A DNA stretch of 64,000 nt from Microbacterium oxydans (GTDB lineage: Bacteria > Actinomycetota > Actinomycetes > Actinomycetales > Microbacteriaceae): the NCBI RefSeq assembly GCF_000956405.1, contig NZ_JYIV01000012.1, positions 1 through 64,000 on the forward strand, in the 5' to 3' direction. The notes beneath the pieces were generated by a model that saw only the letters and a program-made list of their open reading frames with translations, did not search any database and was not told the DNA's origin. Below, piece after piece: positions 42,606-50,845 of this stretch. The position numbers were made by a program, and so were the translations under genes. Each line of letters starts with the position of its first letter. Position 1 is the first letter of the stretch.

Positions 42606-43598
42606 ATGAAGAAGCTCATCAACGCCCCGGAAGACGTCCTCGTCGAATCCCTGCGGGGCGTCGCCCTCGCTCATCCCGAGCTCTCCGTCGACCTCGAGAA
42701 CCACGTGATCACCCGCGCCACGCCCAAGGCGCAGGGCAAGGTCGCGATCGTCTCGGGCGGAGGGTCCGGCCACGAACCCCTGCACGGCGGTTTCGTCGGC
42801 ACCGGGATGCTGGACGCCGCTGTCGCCGGTGAGATCTTCACCTCTCCCACCCCCGACCGCGTGCAGGTCGCGACCAAGGCCGTCGATCGCGGAGCCGGTG
42901 TGCTCCACATCGTGAAGAACTACACCGGCGATGTGCTGAACTTCGAGATGGCGGCCGAGCTCGCCGCCATGGACGGCATCGAGGTGGGCAGCATCACGGT
43001 GGACGACGACGTCGCCGTGCAGGACTCCCTCTACACGGCAGGACGCCGCGGGGTGGGTCTCACCGTGCTGCTCGAGAAGATCGTCGGCGCGGCAGCAGAA
43101 GAGGGGCGCGACCTCGCAGCCGTGGTCGAGCTGGCGAAGAAGGTGAACGGACAGGGCCGCTCGATGGGCATGGCGCTCACCAGCTGCACCGTGCCCGCAG
43201 CGGGCAAGCCCACCTTCGACCTCCCGGACGACCAGATGGAGATCGGCATCGGCATCCACGGGGAGCCGGGCCGACACCGCGAACCTCTCGCTCCGGCGTC
43301 CGAGATCGCCCGACAGCTGGTGGAGCCGATCCTCGCCGACATCGACGCCACCGGTCCCGCGATCGTCATGCTCAACGGCATGGGGGCGACACCGCTGATC
43401 GAGCTTTACCTCATGTACGGCGAGGTCGCCGCGCTGCTCGAGAAAGCCGGGGTACAGGTCGCCAGGAACCTCGTCGGCAACTACATCACCTCGCTCGACA
43501 TGGCCGGGTGCTCGGTGACGCTGCTCAAAGCCGACGATGAGCTGCTGCGGTTGTGGGATTCACCCGTGAACACCCCCGGTCTGCGGTGGGGCGCCTGA
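42606..43598 (+). CDS. dhaK: Dihydroxyacetone kinase, substrate-binding subunit
   Basis: Binds dihydroxyacetone covalently as a hemiaminal for phosphorylation by DhaL. The 330-residue protein has the substrate-binding His H218 in [27 protein letters not shown] near residue 48 and [16 protein letters not shown]. The ATG at 42606 has AAAGGAG 8 nt upstream. TGATG overlap with dhaL. Confidence 0.96.
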   Translation: MKKLINAPEDVLVESLRGVALAHPELSVDLENHVITRATPKAQGKVAIVSGGGSGHEPLHGGFVGTGMLDAAVAGEIFTSPTPDRVQVATKAVDRGAGVLHIVKNYTGDVLNFEMAAELAAMDGIEVGSITVDDDVAVQDSLYTAGRRGVGLTVLLEKIVGAAAEEGRDLAAVVELAKKVNGQGRSMGMALTSCTVPAAGKPTFDLPDDQMEIGIGIHGEPGRHREPLAPASEIARQLVEPILADIDATGPAIVMLNGMGATPLIELYLMYGEVAALLEKAGVQVARNLVGNYITSLDMAGCSVTLLKADDELLRLWDSPVNTPGLRWGA

Positions 43599-44239
43599 TG
43601 GCCGCGGTCGACACCGCCGTCCTCGCCGACTGGATCGCACGCTTCGGTGCTGCCGTGACAGAGAAGCGCGACTGGCTCACCGAACTCGACTCGGCCATCG
43701 GCGATGCCGATCACGGAGCCAACATGGCCCGGGGCATGGGCGCCGTCGGCGAGAAGCTGTCCGCCGGGGTGCCCGCAACGGTGGACGAGCTCTTGAAGAC
43801 CGTCGGCATGACGCTGGTGAGCTCGGTCGGCGGAGCCAGCGGACCGCTCTATGGCACGTTCTTCCTGCGCATGGGCATGACCGCAGGCGCTGTGTCGGAC
43901 CTCGACGGGGCGGCTCTCGCGGCCGCGCTGCGGGCAGGACTCGACGGCATCGTCGCTCGCGGCAAGGCCGAGGCGGGGGACAAGACCATGTTCGACGCCA
44001 TGGCTCCGGCGGTCGACGCGATGGACGCCGCGCTCGCCGCGGGCTCGTCCGTCTCGGATGCGGTCAGAGCGGCGGCGGATGCCGCGGCGGCGGGTCGCGA
44101 CGCCACGCTGCCTCTCGTCGCCCGGAAGGGCAGGGCGAGCTACCTGGGCGAGCGCAGCGCTGGTCACCTCGACCCCGGAGCGGCCTCGACGGCGATCCTC
44201 TTCGAGACGCTCGCGGAGACGATCGAGGACAGCGCCTGA
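43598..44239 (+). CDS. dhaL: Dihydroxyacetone kinase, ADP-binding subunit
   Basis: Holds ADP as a permanent cofactor that is rephosphorylated by DhaM. The 213-residue helical-barrel protein has the Mg-ADP Asp motif AIGDADHGANMARGM, the VGGASGPLYGTFF loop and GDKTMFDAMAPAVDA. The start ATG overlaps the dhaK stop by one base, and its own stop overlaps dhaM in the same way. Confidence 0.96.
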   Translation: MAAVDTAVLADWIARFGAAVTEKRDWLTELDSAIGDADHGANMARGMGAVGEKLSAGVPATVDELLKTVGMTLVSSVGGASGPLYGTFFLRMGMTAGAVSDLDGAALAAALRAGLDGIVARGKAEAGDKTMFDAMAPAVDAMDAALAAGSSVSDAVRAAADAAAAGRDATLPLVARKGRASYLGERSAGHLDPGAASTAILFETLAETIEDSA

Positions 44240-46746
44240 TGATCGGCATCGTCGCCGTCTCCCACAGCGCACGGCTCGGGGAGGCGGCGCTGGAGCTCGC
44301 CCTCCAGATGGTCCACGACGGCAGGGTGCGGGTGCAGGTCGCCGCCGGAGCAGGCGTGGACGCCGAAGGCGCACCGATCCTCGGAACGGACGCCGTCGCG
44401 GTGGCCGCGGCCATCGACGAGCTCGCAGCCGACTGCGACGGTGTGCTCGTGCTCATGGATCTCGGCTCGGCCGTGCTGAGTGCCGAGCTCGCTGTGGAGC
44501 TGCGCTCGAGCGAGGTGCCGGTGCGGCTCGCTCCCGCTCCCTTCGTCGAGGGGCTTCTGGCCGCCGTCGTGTCCGCTGCGGCCGGTGGGTCGCTCGACAC
44601 CGTGGCCGCCGAAGCGGCATCGGCCCTCGCGGCGAAGACCGGTGCGCTCGGTGACGAGGAGGCGCCCGCGACACAGGTCGCCGAGACCCCGGTGGACGAC
44701 GATGTGCGGATGCGCCGTGTGCGGGTGCGCAATCCGCAGGGTCTCCACGCGCGTCCTGCCGCCCTGATCGCGAAGGCGTCGTCGGTAGTGGACGTGCACC
44801 TGCGTCGCCTCCCGGACGGCCCCGACGCGGCGGCCGCGAGCCTGACGCGACTCCTCGTGCTCGGCGCTCGACAGGGCGACGAACTCGAGCTGACGGCGCG
44901 GGGCGATGGCGCGGACGACGCGCTGGATCGCCTGGTCGCGCTGTTCGACGACGGTTTCGGCGAGGGGACAGACGAAGCCCGACCCGACGACGACGCTGCC
45001 CCGACGGCGACCACGACCGCGCCCGGTTCGCCGACTTCCGCCGATGAACCGACGTCGGGTGGGCAGGTGGAACCGGTGCGAACCGTCGCGCCGGGAACCG
45101 TGCTCCGCGGGCGCGGGGTGAGCACCGGCCGGGTCGCCGCCCCCGTCGTGCATCTGGCACCGCCGCTTCCTGAACCCGATCCCGACGTGGTGGTGCCTGC
45201 CGCCGACCGGGATTCCGAGGTGTCCGCGATCGAGTGGGCGGCCGTGGCGGTCGCCGGTCAACTCCGCTCTCGCACCGCGCAGGCGACGGGGGAGACGAGG
45301 GCCATCCTCGACGCCTCGCGCCTGCTGGCATCCGACCCCGAGCTGGTGTCCGAGGCGACGGCTCTCGTGCGGTCGAAGGGACGCACCGGCGCCCGTGCGG
45401 TCTGGGAGACGGCCCTCGCCCACGAGAAGGCGCTCGCCGCTCTGGGTGGTCGGATGGCCGAGCGCATCGCCGACATCCGAGATGTGCGCGACCGGATCAT
45501 CGCCGAGATCCTCGAGGTCGACATGCCGGGCGTGCCCGAGCGGGACGAGCCCTTCGTGCTCGTGGCCACCGACCTCGCTCCTGCGGACACCGCGCTGCTC
45601 GCCGGAGGGAGATGCGTGGCCCTCGTCACAGGCCAGGGCGGACCGACCTCGCACACCGCGATCATCGCGCGCTCCCTGGGCCTGCCGGCGGTGGTGGGCC
45701 TCACTGGCGCCGAGGCGCTGCTCGACGGGGTGATGGTCCTCGTGGACGGCGACCGCGGCACGGTCGAGGTGGCTCCTGCTGAAGCCCGCATCGCAGAAGC
45801 GCGGGCATCCGTGACCGCTGTCGACTTCGACGGCGTCGGCACACTCGCCGATGGGCACCGCGTGCCGCTGCTCGCGAACGTCGGGGGAGCGGCTGATGCG
45901 AAGGCGGCGGCCTCGGCGCAGGCGGAGGGCGTCGGACTCTTCCGCACCGAGTTCTGCTTCCTCGACCGCACCGAGGCCCCGAGCGTCGACGAGCAGGTGG
46001 CCGCCTATCGCGGAGTGCTGTCCGCCTTCCCCGGACGCAAGGTCGTCGTGCGCACCCTCGACGCGGGGAGTGACAAACCCCTTCCCTTCGCCAACTCCGA
46101 CAGCGAGGACAACCCCGCACTCGGCGTACGCGGGCTGCGGATCGCCCGACGTCGCCCGCAGCTGCTCGACGATCAGCTGGTCGCTCTCGCCCGAGCGGCG
46201 TCAGCGGAAACGGCGGAGGTCGAGGTGATGGCTCCGATGGTCGCGACGGTCGACGAGGCCAGGCACTTCACCGAACGCTGTCGCGCCGCGGGGCTGGACA
46301 GGGTCGGCATCATGATCGAGACGCCGTCCGCCGCGCTGCTCGCCGCGGAGCTGTTCGAGGTCGTCGACTTCGTGAGCCTCGGCACCAACGACCTCGCCCA
46401 GTACACGATGGCGGCGGATCGGCTTCTCAGCGATCTGGGCGACCTCAACGATCCGTGGCAGCCCGCGGTGCTGCGACTCATCGCCGCCGTCGGTGCCGCA
46501 GGTCGGGCTGCCGGGAAGCCGGTGGGCGTCTGCGGGGAAGCAGGGGGCGACCCCGCGCTCGCTCCGGTCCTCGTCGGTCTCGGAGTGACATCGCTTTCCA
46601 TGACCCCGCGGTCGCTCGGTCGAGTGGCCGCGCGGCTGCGCGAGCTGTCGGTCGATGACTGCCGACGAGCCGCAGAGGCAGCCGTCGGTGCTGGCTCGGC
46701 GGATGCCGCGCGAGCAGCCGTCTCCGCGGCTCTCGACGAAGGGTGA
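44239..46746 (+). CDS. dhaM: DhaM-HPr-enzyme I fusion phosphotransfer protein
   Basis: Carries phosphate from PEP to DhaL-ADP. The 835-residue chain contains a mannose-type EIIA domain (1-135, phospho-His H9 in VSHSAR), an HPr domain (about 155-240, NPQGLHARPAA), an Ala/Thr/Pro linker and a complete enzyme I (about 277-835) with the phospho-His loop GGPTSHTAIIARSLGLPAVVG and the PEP-binding half (GLFRTEFCFLDR, GIMIETPSAALLAAELF, SLGTNDLAQYTMAADR). E. coli DhaM has only a truncated EI, so this protein may phosphorylate itself from PEP without the general PTS. Hairpin terminator immediately after. Confidence 0.94.
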   Translation: MIGIVAVSHSARLGEAALELALQMVHDGRVRVQVAAGAGVDAEGAPILGTDAVAVAAAIDELAADCDGVLVLMDLGSAVLSAELAVELRSSEVPVRLAPAPFVEGLLAAVVSAAAGGSLDTVAAEAASALAAKTGALGDEEAPATQVAETPVDDDVRMRRVRVRNPQGLHARPAALIAKASSVVDVHLRRLPDGPDAAAASLTRLLVLGARQGDELELTARGDGADDALDRLVALFDDGFGEGTDEARPDDDAAPTATTTAPGSPTSADEPTSGGQVEPVRTVAPGTVLRGRGVSTGRVAAPVVHLAPPLPEPDPDVVVPAADRDSEVSAIEWAAVAVAGQLRSRTAQATGETRAILDASRLLASDPELVSEATALVRSKGRTGARAVWETALAHEKALAALGGRMAERIADIRDVRDRIIAEILEVDMPGVPERDEPFVLVATDLAPADTALLAGGRCVALVTGQGGPTSHTAIIARSLGLPAVVGLTGAEALLDGVMVLVDGDRGTVEVAPAEARIAEARASVTAVDFDGVGTLADGHRVPLLANVGGAADAKAAASAQAEGVGLFRTEFCFLDRTEAPSVDEQVAAYRGVLSAFPGRKVVVRTLDAGSDKPLPFANSDSEDNPALGVRGLRIARRRPQLLDDQLVALARAASAETAEVEVMAPMVATVDEARHFTERCRAAGLDRVGIMIETPSAALLAAELFEVVDFVSLGTNDLAQYTMAADRLLSDLGDLNDPWQPAVLRLIAAVGAAGRAAGKPVGVCGEAGGDPALAPVLVGLGVTSLSMTPRSLGRVAARLRELSVDDCRRAAEAAVGAGSADAARAAVSAALDEG

Positions 46747-46747
46747 G

Positions 46748-46767
46748 TGAGACGGTCCTTCGTCTCA
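46748..46767 (+). terminator. Hairpin after dhaM
   Basis: Perfect 7-bp arms TGAGACG and CGTCTCA with a 6-nt loop, starting 2 nt after the dhaM stop. No long T-run follows, so it may be a weak terminator or an RNA-end stabiliser. Confidence 0.55.
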
Positions 46768-46900
46768 TATGCGCACTCCGGCATGCATCTCATTCCATTC
46801 TGATATCGACATGGTCCGTCGAGACGAGAGCGACGGCTCTGGCCCTAGGCTCATCAGCGAGGGGGCGTCGATCACGGCGTCGCGAGCAGACGGAGGGTTC

Positions 46901-48190
46901 ATGTCCACACGGTGGTCGTTGTCGAGAAGTGTCCTGGGAGTGCTGACCGCGGGAGCCATCATCGCCCTGACGGGATGCGTGCCCGCACCGCAAGCCACGC
47001 CGAAGCCCACTCCGGCGACCGAGAGCCCCGCCCCGACGCCGTACGACGGACCGACGGTGTTCGTCGGGGATCAGCTCGACTGGTTCCTGCCGAGCGCCGA
47101 GGAGATCGCCGGTCTCCTGCCCGACGTCGGGGAGGTGGGGACGCCGTCGCCGTCGCTGATCCAGATCTCAGACGGGGGTGGGCCCGAGCTCACGCCGGCG
47201 ATCTGCAACCTCTTCCTCTATGAGCCTTCCCTGAGGTCGGTCGGTGCGCGTTCGGTCACCTGGACCAGCTCCCTCCCCGATGGGAGGGATGGCTGGATGC
47301 ATGTGCTCCAGTTCGCGGATGAGGCGACGGCGCAGGGATTGATGGACCGTTACGTCGAGATGGCGAAGCAGTGTGCGGAGTTCATGTACGGCACCGGTGC
47401 ATCCACGTTCGACTCGACCACCCTCGACTCCGGTGACGGGATCCGCGCCGTCACCGGAGCATTGGTGATCGACGACGGGTTCGGCGACGGGCACCGGCTC
47501 TACCAGGGGTATGCGTCGGTCGGCAACGTCCTCGTGAACATCTGGCAGCCGTTCACCGGTGACGCCGCCTTCGACGCTGAAGGGGCCGCCGCGTTCCTGC
47601 GCGACCAGGCGTCCGACGCTCGCTCGCGGTTGATCGAGGAGCTGACTGCGAACCCGCCGACGCCCGCAGCGACGCCGCCTGCCGTCGACTCTGCTGCGGC
47701 GTGGAGCACCTGGCAGGTGAGTGCCACCGGGATCGGGCCGATCGTCCTCGGCTCCGACGTCGACGAGGCCATCGCGGCCGTGCCGGGAGCGACGGTGATC
47801 GGGCCGGAGTGGGATGGAGGAGAGACCCGGATCGTCAGTCCGGACGGTTCCGCCTCGGTGGTGCTGTGGAGCAACGAGGGCAGCTCCGTCGTCGACGCCG
47901 CGTCCGTCGGCCTCTCGAACGTCGGGGACGAGAGCCGGGAGGATCCTGCCGCGTTGCCGACGGCAGGCGAGGTGCGGATCGGCGACTCCATCGGCAAGGC
48001 CAAGGAGGCGTACCCCGGGGGCACCGAGATCCGCGTCGTGTCCTCCGGCGAGTACTTCTATCAGTGGACGACGCGTGAAGGCGCGGTGATCCGGTTCCGC
48101 GTCGATCGCGACGCCGGCGACCCGAGCGCCGTGATCACCGGCATCCTGACGGAGGATGCGACCCGGCGTCAGCTTCCCGACTTCGGCTGA
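46901..48190 (+). CDS. Predicted lipoprotein with sensor-like domain
   Basis: A 429-residue exported protein with a lipoprotein signal (lipobox LTGC near residue 26), a Pro/Thr-rich spacer, then a domain at about 50-230 resembling the extracellular sensor domains found with mycobacterial PknH (AICNLFLYEPSLRSVGARSVTWTS, helical middle) and a second domain from about 270 with GIGPIVLGSDVDEAIAAVPGATVIGPEWDGGETRIVS, repeated in form as VRIGDSIGKAKEAYPGGTEIRV. The function is unknown. GGAGGG precedes the ATG. Not evidently part of the dha or paa units. Confidence 0.8.
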   Translation: MSTRWSLSRSVLGVLTAGAIIALTGCVPAPQATPKPTPATESPAPTPYDGPTVFVGDQLDWFLPSAEEIAGLLPDVGEVGTPSPSLIQISDGGGPELTPAICNLFLYEPSLRSVGARSVTWTSSLPDGRDGWMHVLQFADEATAQGLMDRYVEMAKQCAEFMYGTGASTFDSTTLDSGDGIRAVTGALVIDDGFGDGHRLYQGYASVGNVLVNIWQPFTGDAAFDAEGAAAFLRDQASDARSRLIEELTANPPTPAATPPAVDSAAAWSTWQVSATGIGPIVLGSDVDEAIAAVPGATVIGPEWDGGETRIVSPDGSASVVLWSNEGSSVVDAASVGLSNVGDESREDPAALPTAGEVRIGDSIGKAKEAYPGGTEIRVVSSGEYFYQWTTREGAVIRFRVDRDAGDPSAVITGILTEDATRRQLPDFG

Positions 48191-48241
48191 GGGTTCGACA
48201 GGCAGCGCGCCCGAGGAGCAGTCGAGGCCGACCCGCTTGAC

Positions 48242-48263
48242 TAACTGAACGATCGGTCGGTTA
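48242..48263. promoter_or_regulatory. PaaR-type operator before paaI-paaK
   Basis: A 22-bp dyad (TAACTGAACGATC ... GATCGGTCGGTTA), 60 nt upstream of the paaI ATG, sharing the ACGATCGGTC core with the other three sites. Confidence 0.85.
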
Positions 48264-48323
48264 GTATGAGCGGGTCGGATGGCGCAGCGGCGACCTCCGA
48301 TCCGCTCGACGAGGAGGTCGACG

Positions 48324-48752
48324 ATGACAGATGCGACGATGCAGGCGACCGACGCCGTGCGCACGAATCGCGCGATGATGGAGCGCGACCGCGCCTCGGC
48401 CTCGCTGGGACTCGTCGTCGAACGTGATGATCCTGGCCACGCGGTCGTCTCGATGCGCGTGCGGGACGACATGACGAACGGCTTCCGCATCACCCACGGC
48501 GGCTTCGTCTTCGCCCTGGCCGACACCGCCTTCGCGATCGCCTGCAACGAAGACGACAGGGTCACCGTCGCCGCCGGTGCGGACATCTCGTTCCTGAAGC
48601 CGACGGTGTCGGGGCAGACGCTCACCGCCACTGCAGTCCGGCGGTCGCGCCGCGGCCGCTCCGGCATCTACGACGTGACAGTCGTCGACGAACAGGGCGA
48701 TGCCGTCGCCGAGTTCCGCGGACGCTCCCGCACCACCAGCCAGACCTTCTGA
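48324..48752 (+). CDS. paaI: Hydroxyphenylacetyl-CoA thioesterase
   Basis: The 142-residue hot-dog-fold thioesterase rescues CoA from dead-end phenylacetate intermediates. Motifs are NGFRITHGGFVFALADTAFAIACN with catalytic Asp, AGADISFLKPTVSGQTL and the GIYDVTVVDEQGDAVAEFRGRS end, all typical of PaaI. First gene of paaI-paaK-paaR. Confidence 0.93.
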   Translation: MTDATMQATDAVRTNRAMMERDRASASLGLVVERDDPGHAVVSMRVRDDMTNGFRITHGGFVFALADTAFAIACNEDDRVTVAAGADISFLKPTVSGQTLTATAVRRSRRGRSGIYDVTVVDEQGDAVAEFRGRSRTTSQTF

Positions 48753-48768
48753 ACGCCCGGAGAACCTC

Positions 48769-50094
48769 GTGTCGATGACGACCGCAACGCCCTCCCGAGT
48801 CCACGCACCCGCATCCGCCGAGCTCGACGCGGAAGAGCGGATGACCCGCGACGAGATCGCCGCGCTCCAGCTCGATCGACTCCAGCAGACCGTGCGGCAC
48901 GCCTACGCGAACGTCCCCCTCTACACACGCAAGTTCGATGAGGTGGGCGTGCACCCGGACGACATCCGCACGCTCGACGACGTGCGGCTGCTTCCCTTCA
49001 CGACCAAGGCGGATCTGCGCGAGACCTATCCGTTCGGGATGTTCGCAGTGCCGATGTCCGATGTCGCACGCATCCACGCCTCCAGCGGCACCACCGGCCG
49101 GCCCACGGTCGTCGGCTACACCAGGGGCGACCTCGAACGGTGGGGATCGCTGGTCGCGCGGTCGCTGCGGGCCAGCGGCATCCGTCCAGGCATGAAGGTG
49201 CACAACGCTTACGGCTACGGACTCTTCACGGGTGGGCTCGGGGCGCACGCGGGCATAGAGGCACTCGGGGCGACCGTGATCCCGATGTCGGGCGGCCAGA
49301 CCGCGCGCCAGGTGCAACTCATCCTCGACTTCGAACCCGACGCGATCCTGTGCACGCCGAGCTACCTGTTGACGATCGCCGATGCGATGGCCGCGCAGGG
49401 GGTCGACCCGCACTCCACCTCGCTGAAGGTCGCGGTGCTCGGCGCGGAGCCGTGGTCGAACGAGATGCGTCACGAGCTCGAGCAGCGCCTCGGCATCGAC
49501 GCACTCGACATCTATGGTCTCAGCGAGGTGATGGGACCAGGCGTGGGCAACGAGTGCCTCGAGACCAAGGACGGCCCGCATGTGTGGGAGGACCACTTCC
49601 TGCCCGAGATCATCGACGGAGAGAGCGGCGTCGTGTTGCCTGACGGCGAACTCGGCGAACTCGTGTTCACCTCTCTGACCAAGGAGGCGTTCCCGGTCAT
49701 CCGCTACCGCACCCGCGACCTCACCCGCCTGCTCCCGGGAACCGCGCGGCCCGGGATGCGGCGGATGGAGAAGATCACCGGCCGCAACGACGACATGATC
49801 ATCCTGCGGGGCGTGAACCTGTTCCCCACGCAGATCGAGGAGCTGGTGCTGGGGATCGAGCAGCTGACCCCGCACTTCATCCTCGAGCTGTCCAAGGAGG
49901 GGCGCATGGACACGCTGAAGGTGCGCATCGAGCGGCACCCCGACCTGGCCGTGGAGACCTGCCGCAGCGCCGCGGAGGTGCTCGCGCAGCGCATCAAGAT
50001 CTTCGTGGGGTCGACGGTGGCCGTCCAGCTCGAGGAGCCGGGAGCGCTGCCCCGGAGCGAGGGGAAGTACAAGCGGGTGTACGACCTGCGCTGA
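48769..50094 (+). CDS. paaK: Phenylacetate-CoA ligase
   Basis: Activates phenylacetate with ATP and CoA, the entry step of the pathway. The 441-residue adenylate-forming enzyme has the P-loop-like HASSGTTGRPTVVGYT, YGLSEVMGPGVGNEC, RTRDLTRLLPG and the C-terminal ITGRNDDMIILRGVNLFPTQIE with Lys near the end (SEGKYKRV). The GTG start (48769) is chosen for GGAGA 5 nt upstream; ATG at 48775 is an alternative. A hairpin at 50103-50133 follows. Confidence 0.95.
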   Translation: MSMTTATPSRVHAPASAELDAEERMTRDEIAALQLDRLQQTVRHAYANVPLYTRKFDEVGVHPDDIRTLDDVRLLPFTTKADLRETYPFGMFAVPMSDVARIHASSGTTGRPTVVGYTRGDLERWGSLVARSLRASGIRPGMKVHNAYGYGLFTGGLGAHAGIEALGATVIPMSGGQTARQVQLILDFEPDAILCTPSYLLTIADAMAAQGVDPHSTSLKVAVLGAEPWSNEMRHELEQRLGIDALDIYGLSEVMGPGVGNECLETKDGPHVWEDHFLPEIIDGESGVVLPDGELGELVFTSLTKEAFPVIRYRTRDLTRLLPGTARPGMRRMEKITGRNDDMIILRGVNLFPTQIEELVLGIEQLTPHFILELSKEGRMDTLKVRIERHPDLAVETCRSAAEVLAQRIKIFVGSTVAVQLEEPGALPRSEGKYKRVYDLR

Positions 50095-50102
50095 TGCGGG
50101 GA

Positions 50103-50133
50103 GCGAGGCGGACGGCTGTCGCGCCCGCCTCGC
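50103..50133 (+). terminator. Hairpin between paaK and paaR
   Basis: Perfect 9-bp arms GCGAGGCGG and CCGCCTCGC with a 13-nt loop, 8 nt after the paaK stop. It may reduce read-through so that the regulator is made at a lower level than the enzymes. Confidence 0.55.
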
Positions 50134-50182
50134 GGTCGGCGCTCCTGCCCGCGCGTCTCTTCGGGTGCGAGACTGTGGGGTG

Positions 50183-50824
50183 ATGTCCGAGATGCAGAGC
50201 ACGCGACGAGGCCGACCGGGGTACGACCAGCAGGGGATCCTCGCGGTCGCCGTCGCCGCGTTCAACGAGTACGGGTACGACGCCACATCTATCGGGATGC
50301 TCGCCGAGCGCCTCGGTCTGTCGAAGTCGGCGATCTACCACCACTTCGGCTCGAAGGACGAGATCCTCGACCTCGCTCTCGACGCCGCGCTGAGCGGCCT
50401 GGAGGCCGTGGTGGATGACCCGCTTCCCGACTCGGCTGCCGACCAGGCGCCGTCCAGCGCGGTCGACCGGCTCGAGCATGTGCTGCGCGGCGCCGTCCGG
50501 GTGCTCGTGGAGCAGCTGCCGGCCGTCACCCTGCTGCTGCGCGTGCGGGGCAACACCGAGGTGGAACGCAAGGCCCTCATCCGTCGCCGGGCGTTCGACC
50601 GTCGGATCACCGCACTGGTCTCGGAGGCGCAGGGTGAAGGAGAGCTGCGGGCCGACATCGATGCCAGTGTGGTGGCGCGTCTGGTGTTCGGGATGATCAA
50701 CTCGATCGTCGAGTGGTATCGGCCCGGCGGGCGCGAGGGCGCCGACCGTCTCGCCGACGACGTCGTGGCCATCGCCCTGGACGGCCTGCGCACAGACGAC
50801 GGAGCCGGAGCCGCGGTCGTCTGA
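50183..50824 (+). CDS. paaR: TetR-family repressor of phenylacetate genes (PaaR)
   Basis: A 213-residue TetR regulator: HTH at about residues 10-55 (YDQQGILAVAVAAFNEYGYDATSIGMLAERLGLSKSAIYHHFGSKDEIL, with the family's Tyr/His recognition helix) and a helical ligand-binding domain with TetR_C-like features. It follows paaK and lies between paa units, and four identical TetR-type operators precede paa units in the window. PaaR proteins in actinobacteria are known to be relieved by phenylacetyl-CoA. The assignment is by context. Confidence 0.85.
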   Translation: MSEMQSTRRGRPGYDQQGILAVAVAAFNEYGYDATSIGMLAERLGLSKSAIYHHFGSKDEILDLALDAALSGLEAVVDDPLPDSAADQAPSSAVDRLEHVLRGAVRVLVEQLPAVTLLLRVRGNTEVERKALIRRRAFDRRITALVSEAQGEGELRADIDASVVARLVFGMINSIVEWYRPGGREGADRLADDVVAIALDGLRTDDGAGAAVV

Positions 50825-50839
50825 CCGGGGCTCCGGCTC
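50802..50839. terminator. Terminator shared by convergent paaR and paaZ
   Basis: An extended stem: arms 50802-50818 and 50823-50839 with one G-G mismatch and a GTCT loop. It covers the last codons and stop of paaR and ends 7 nt before the paaZ stop, so it can end both transcripts. Confidence 0.75.
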
Positions 50840-50845
50840 TCGGCG

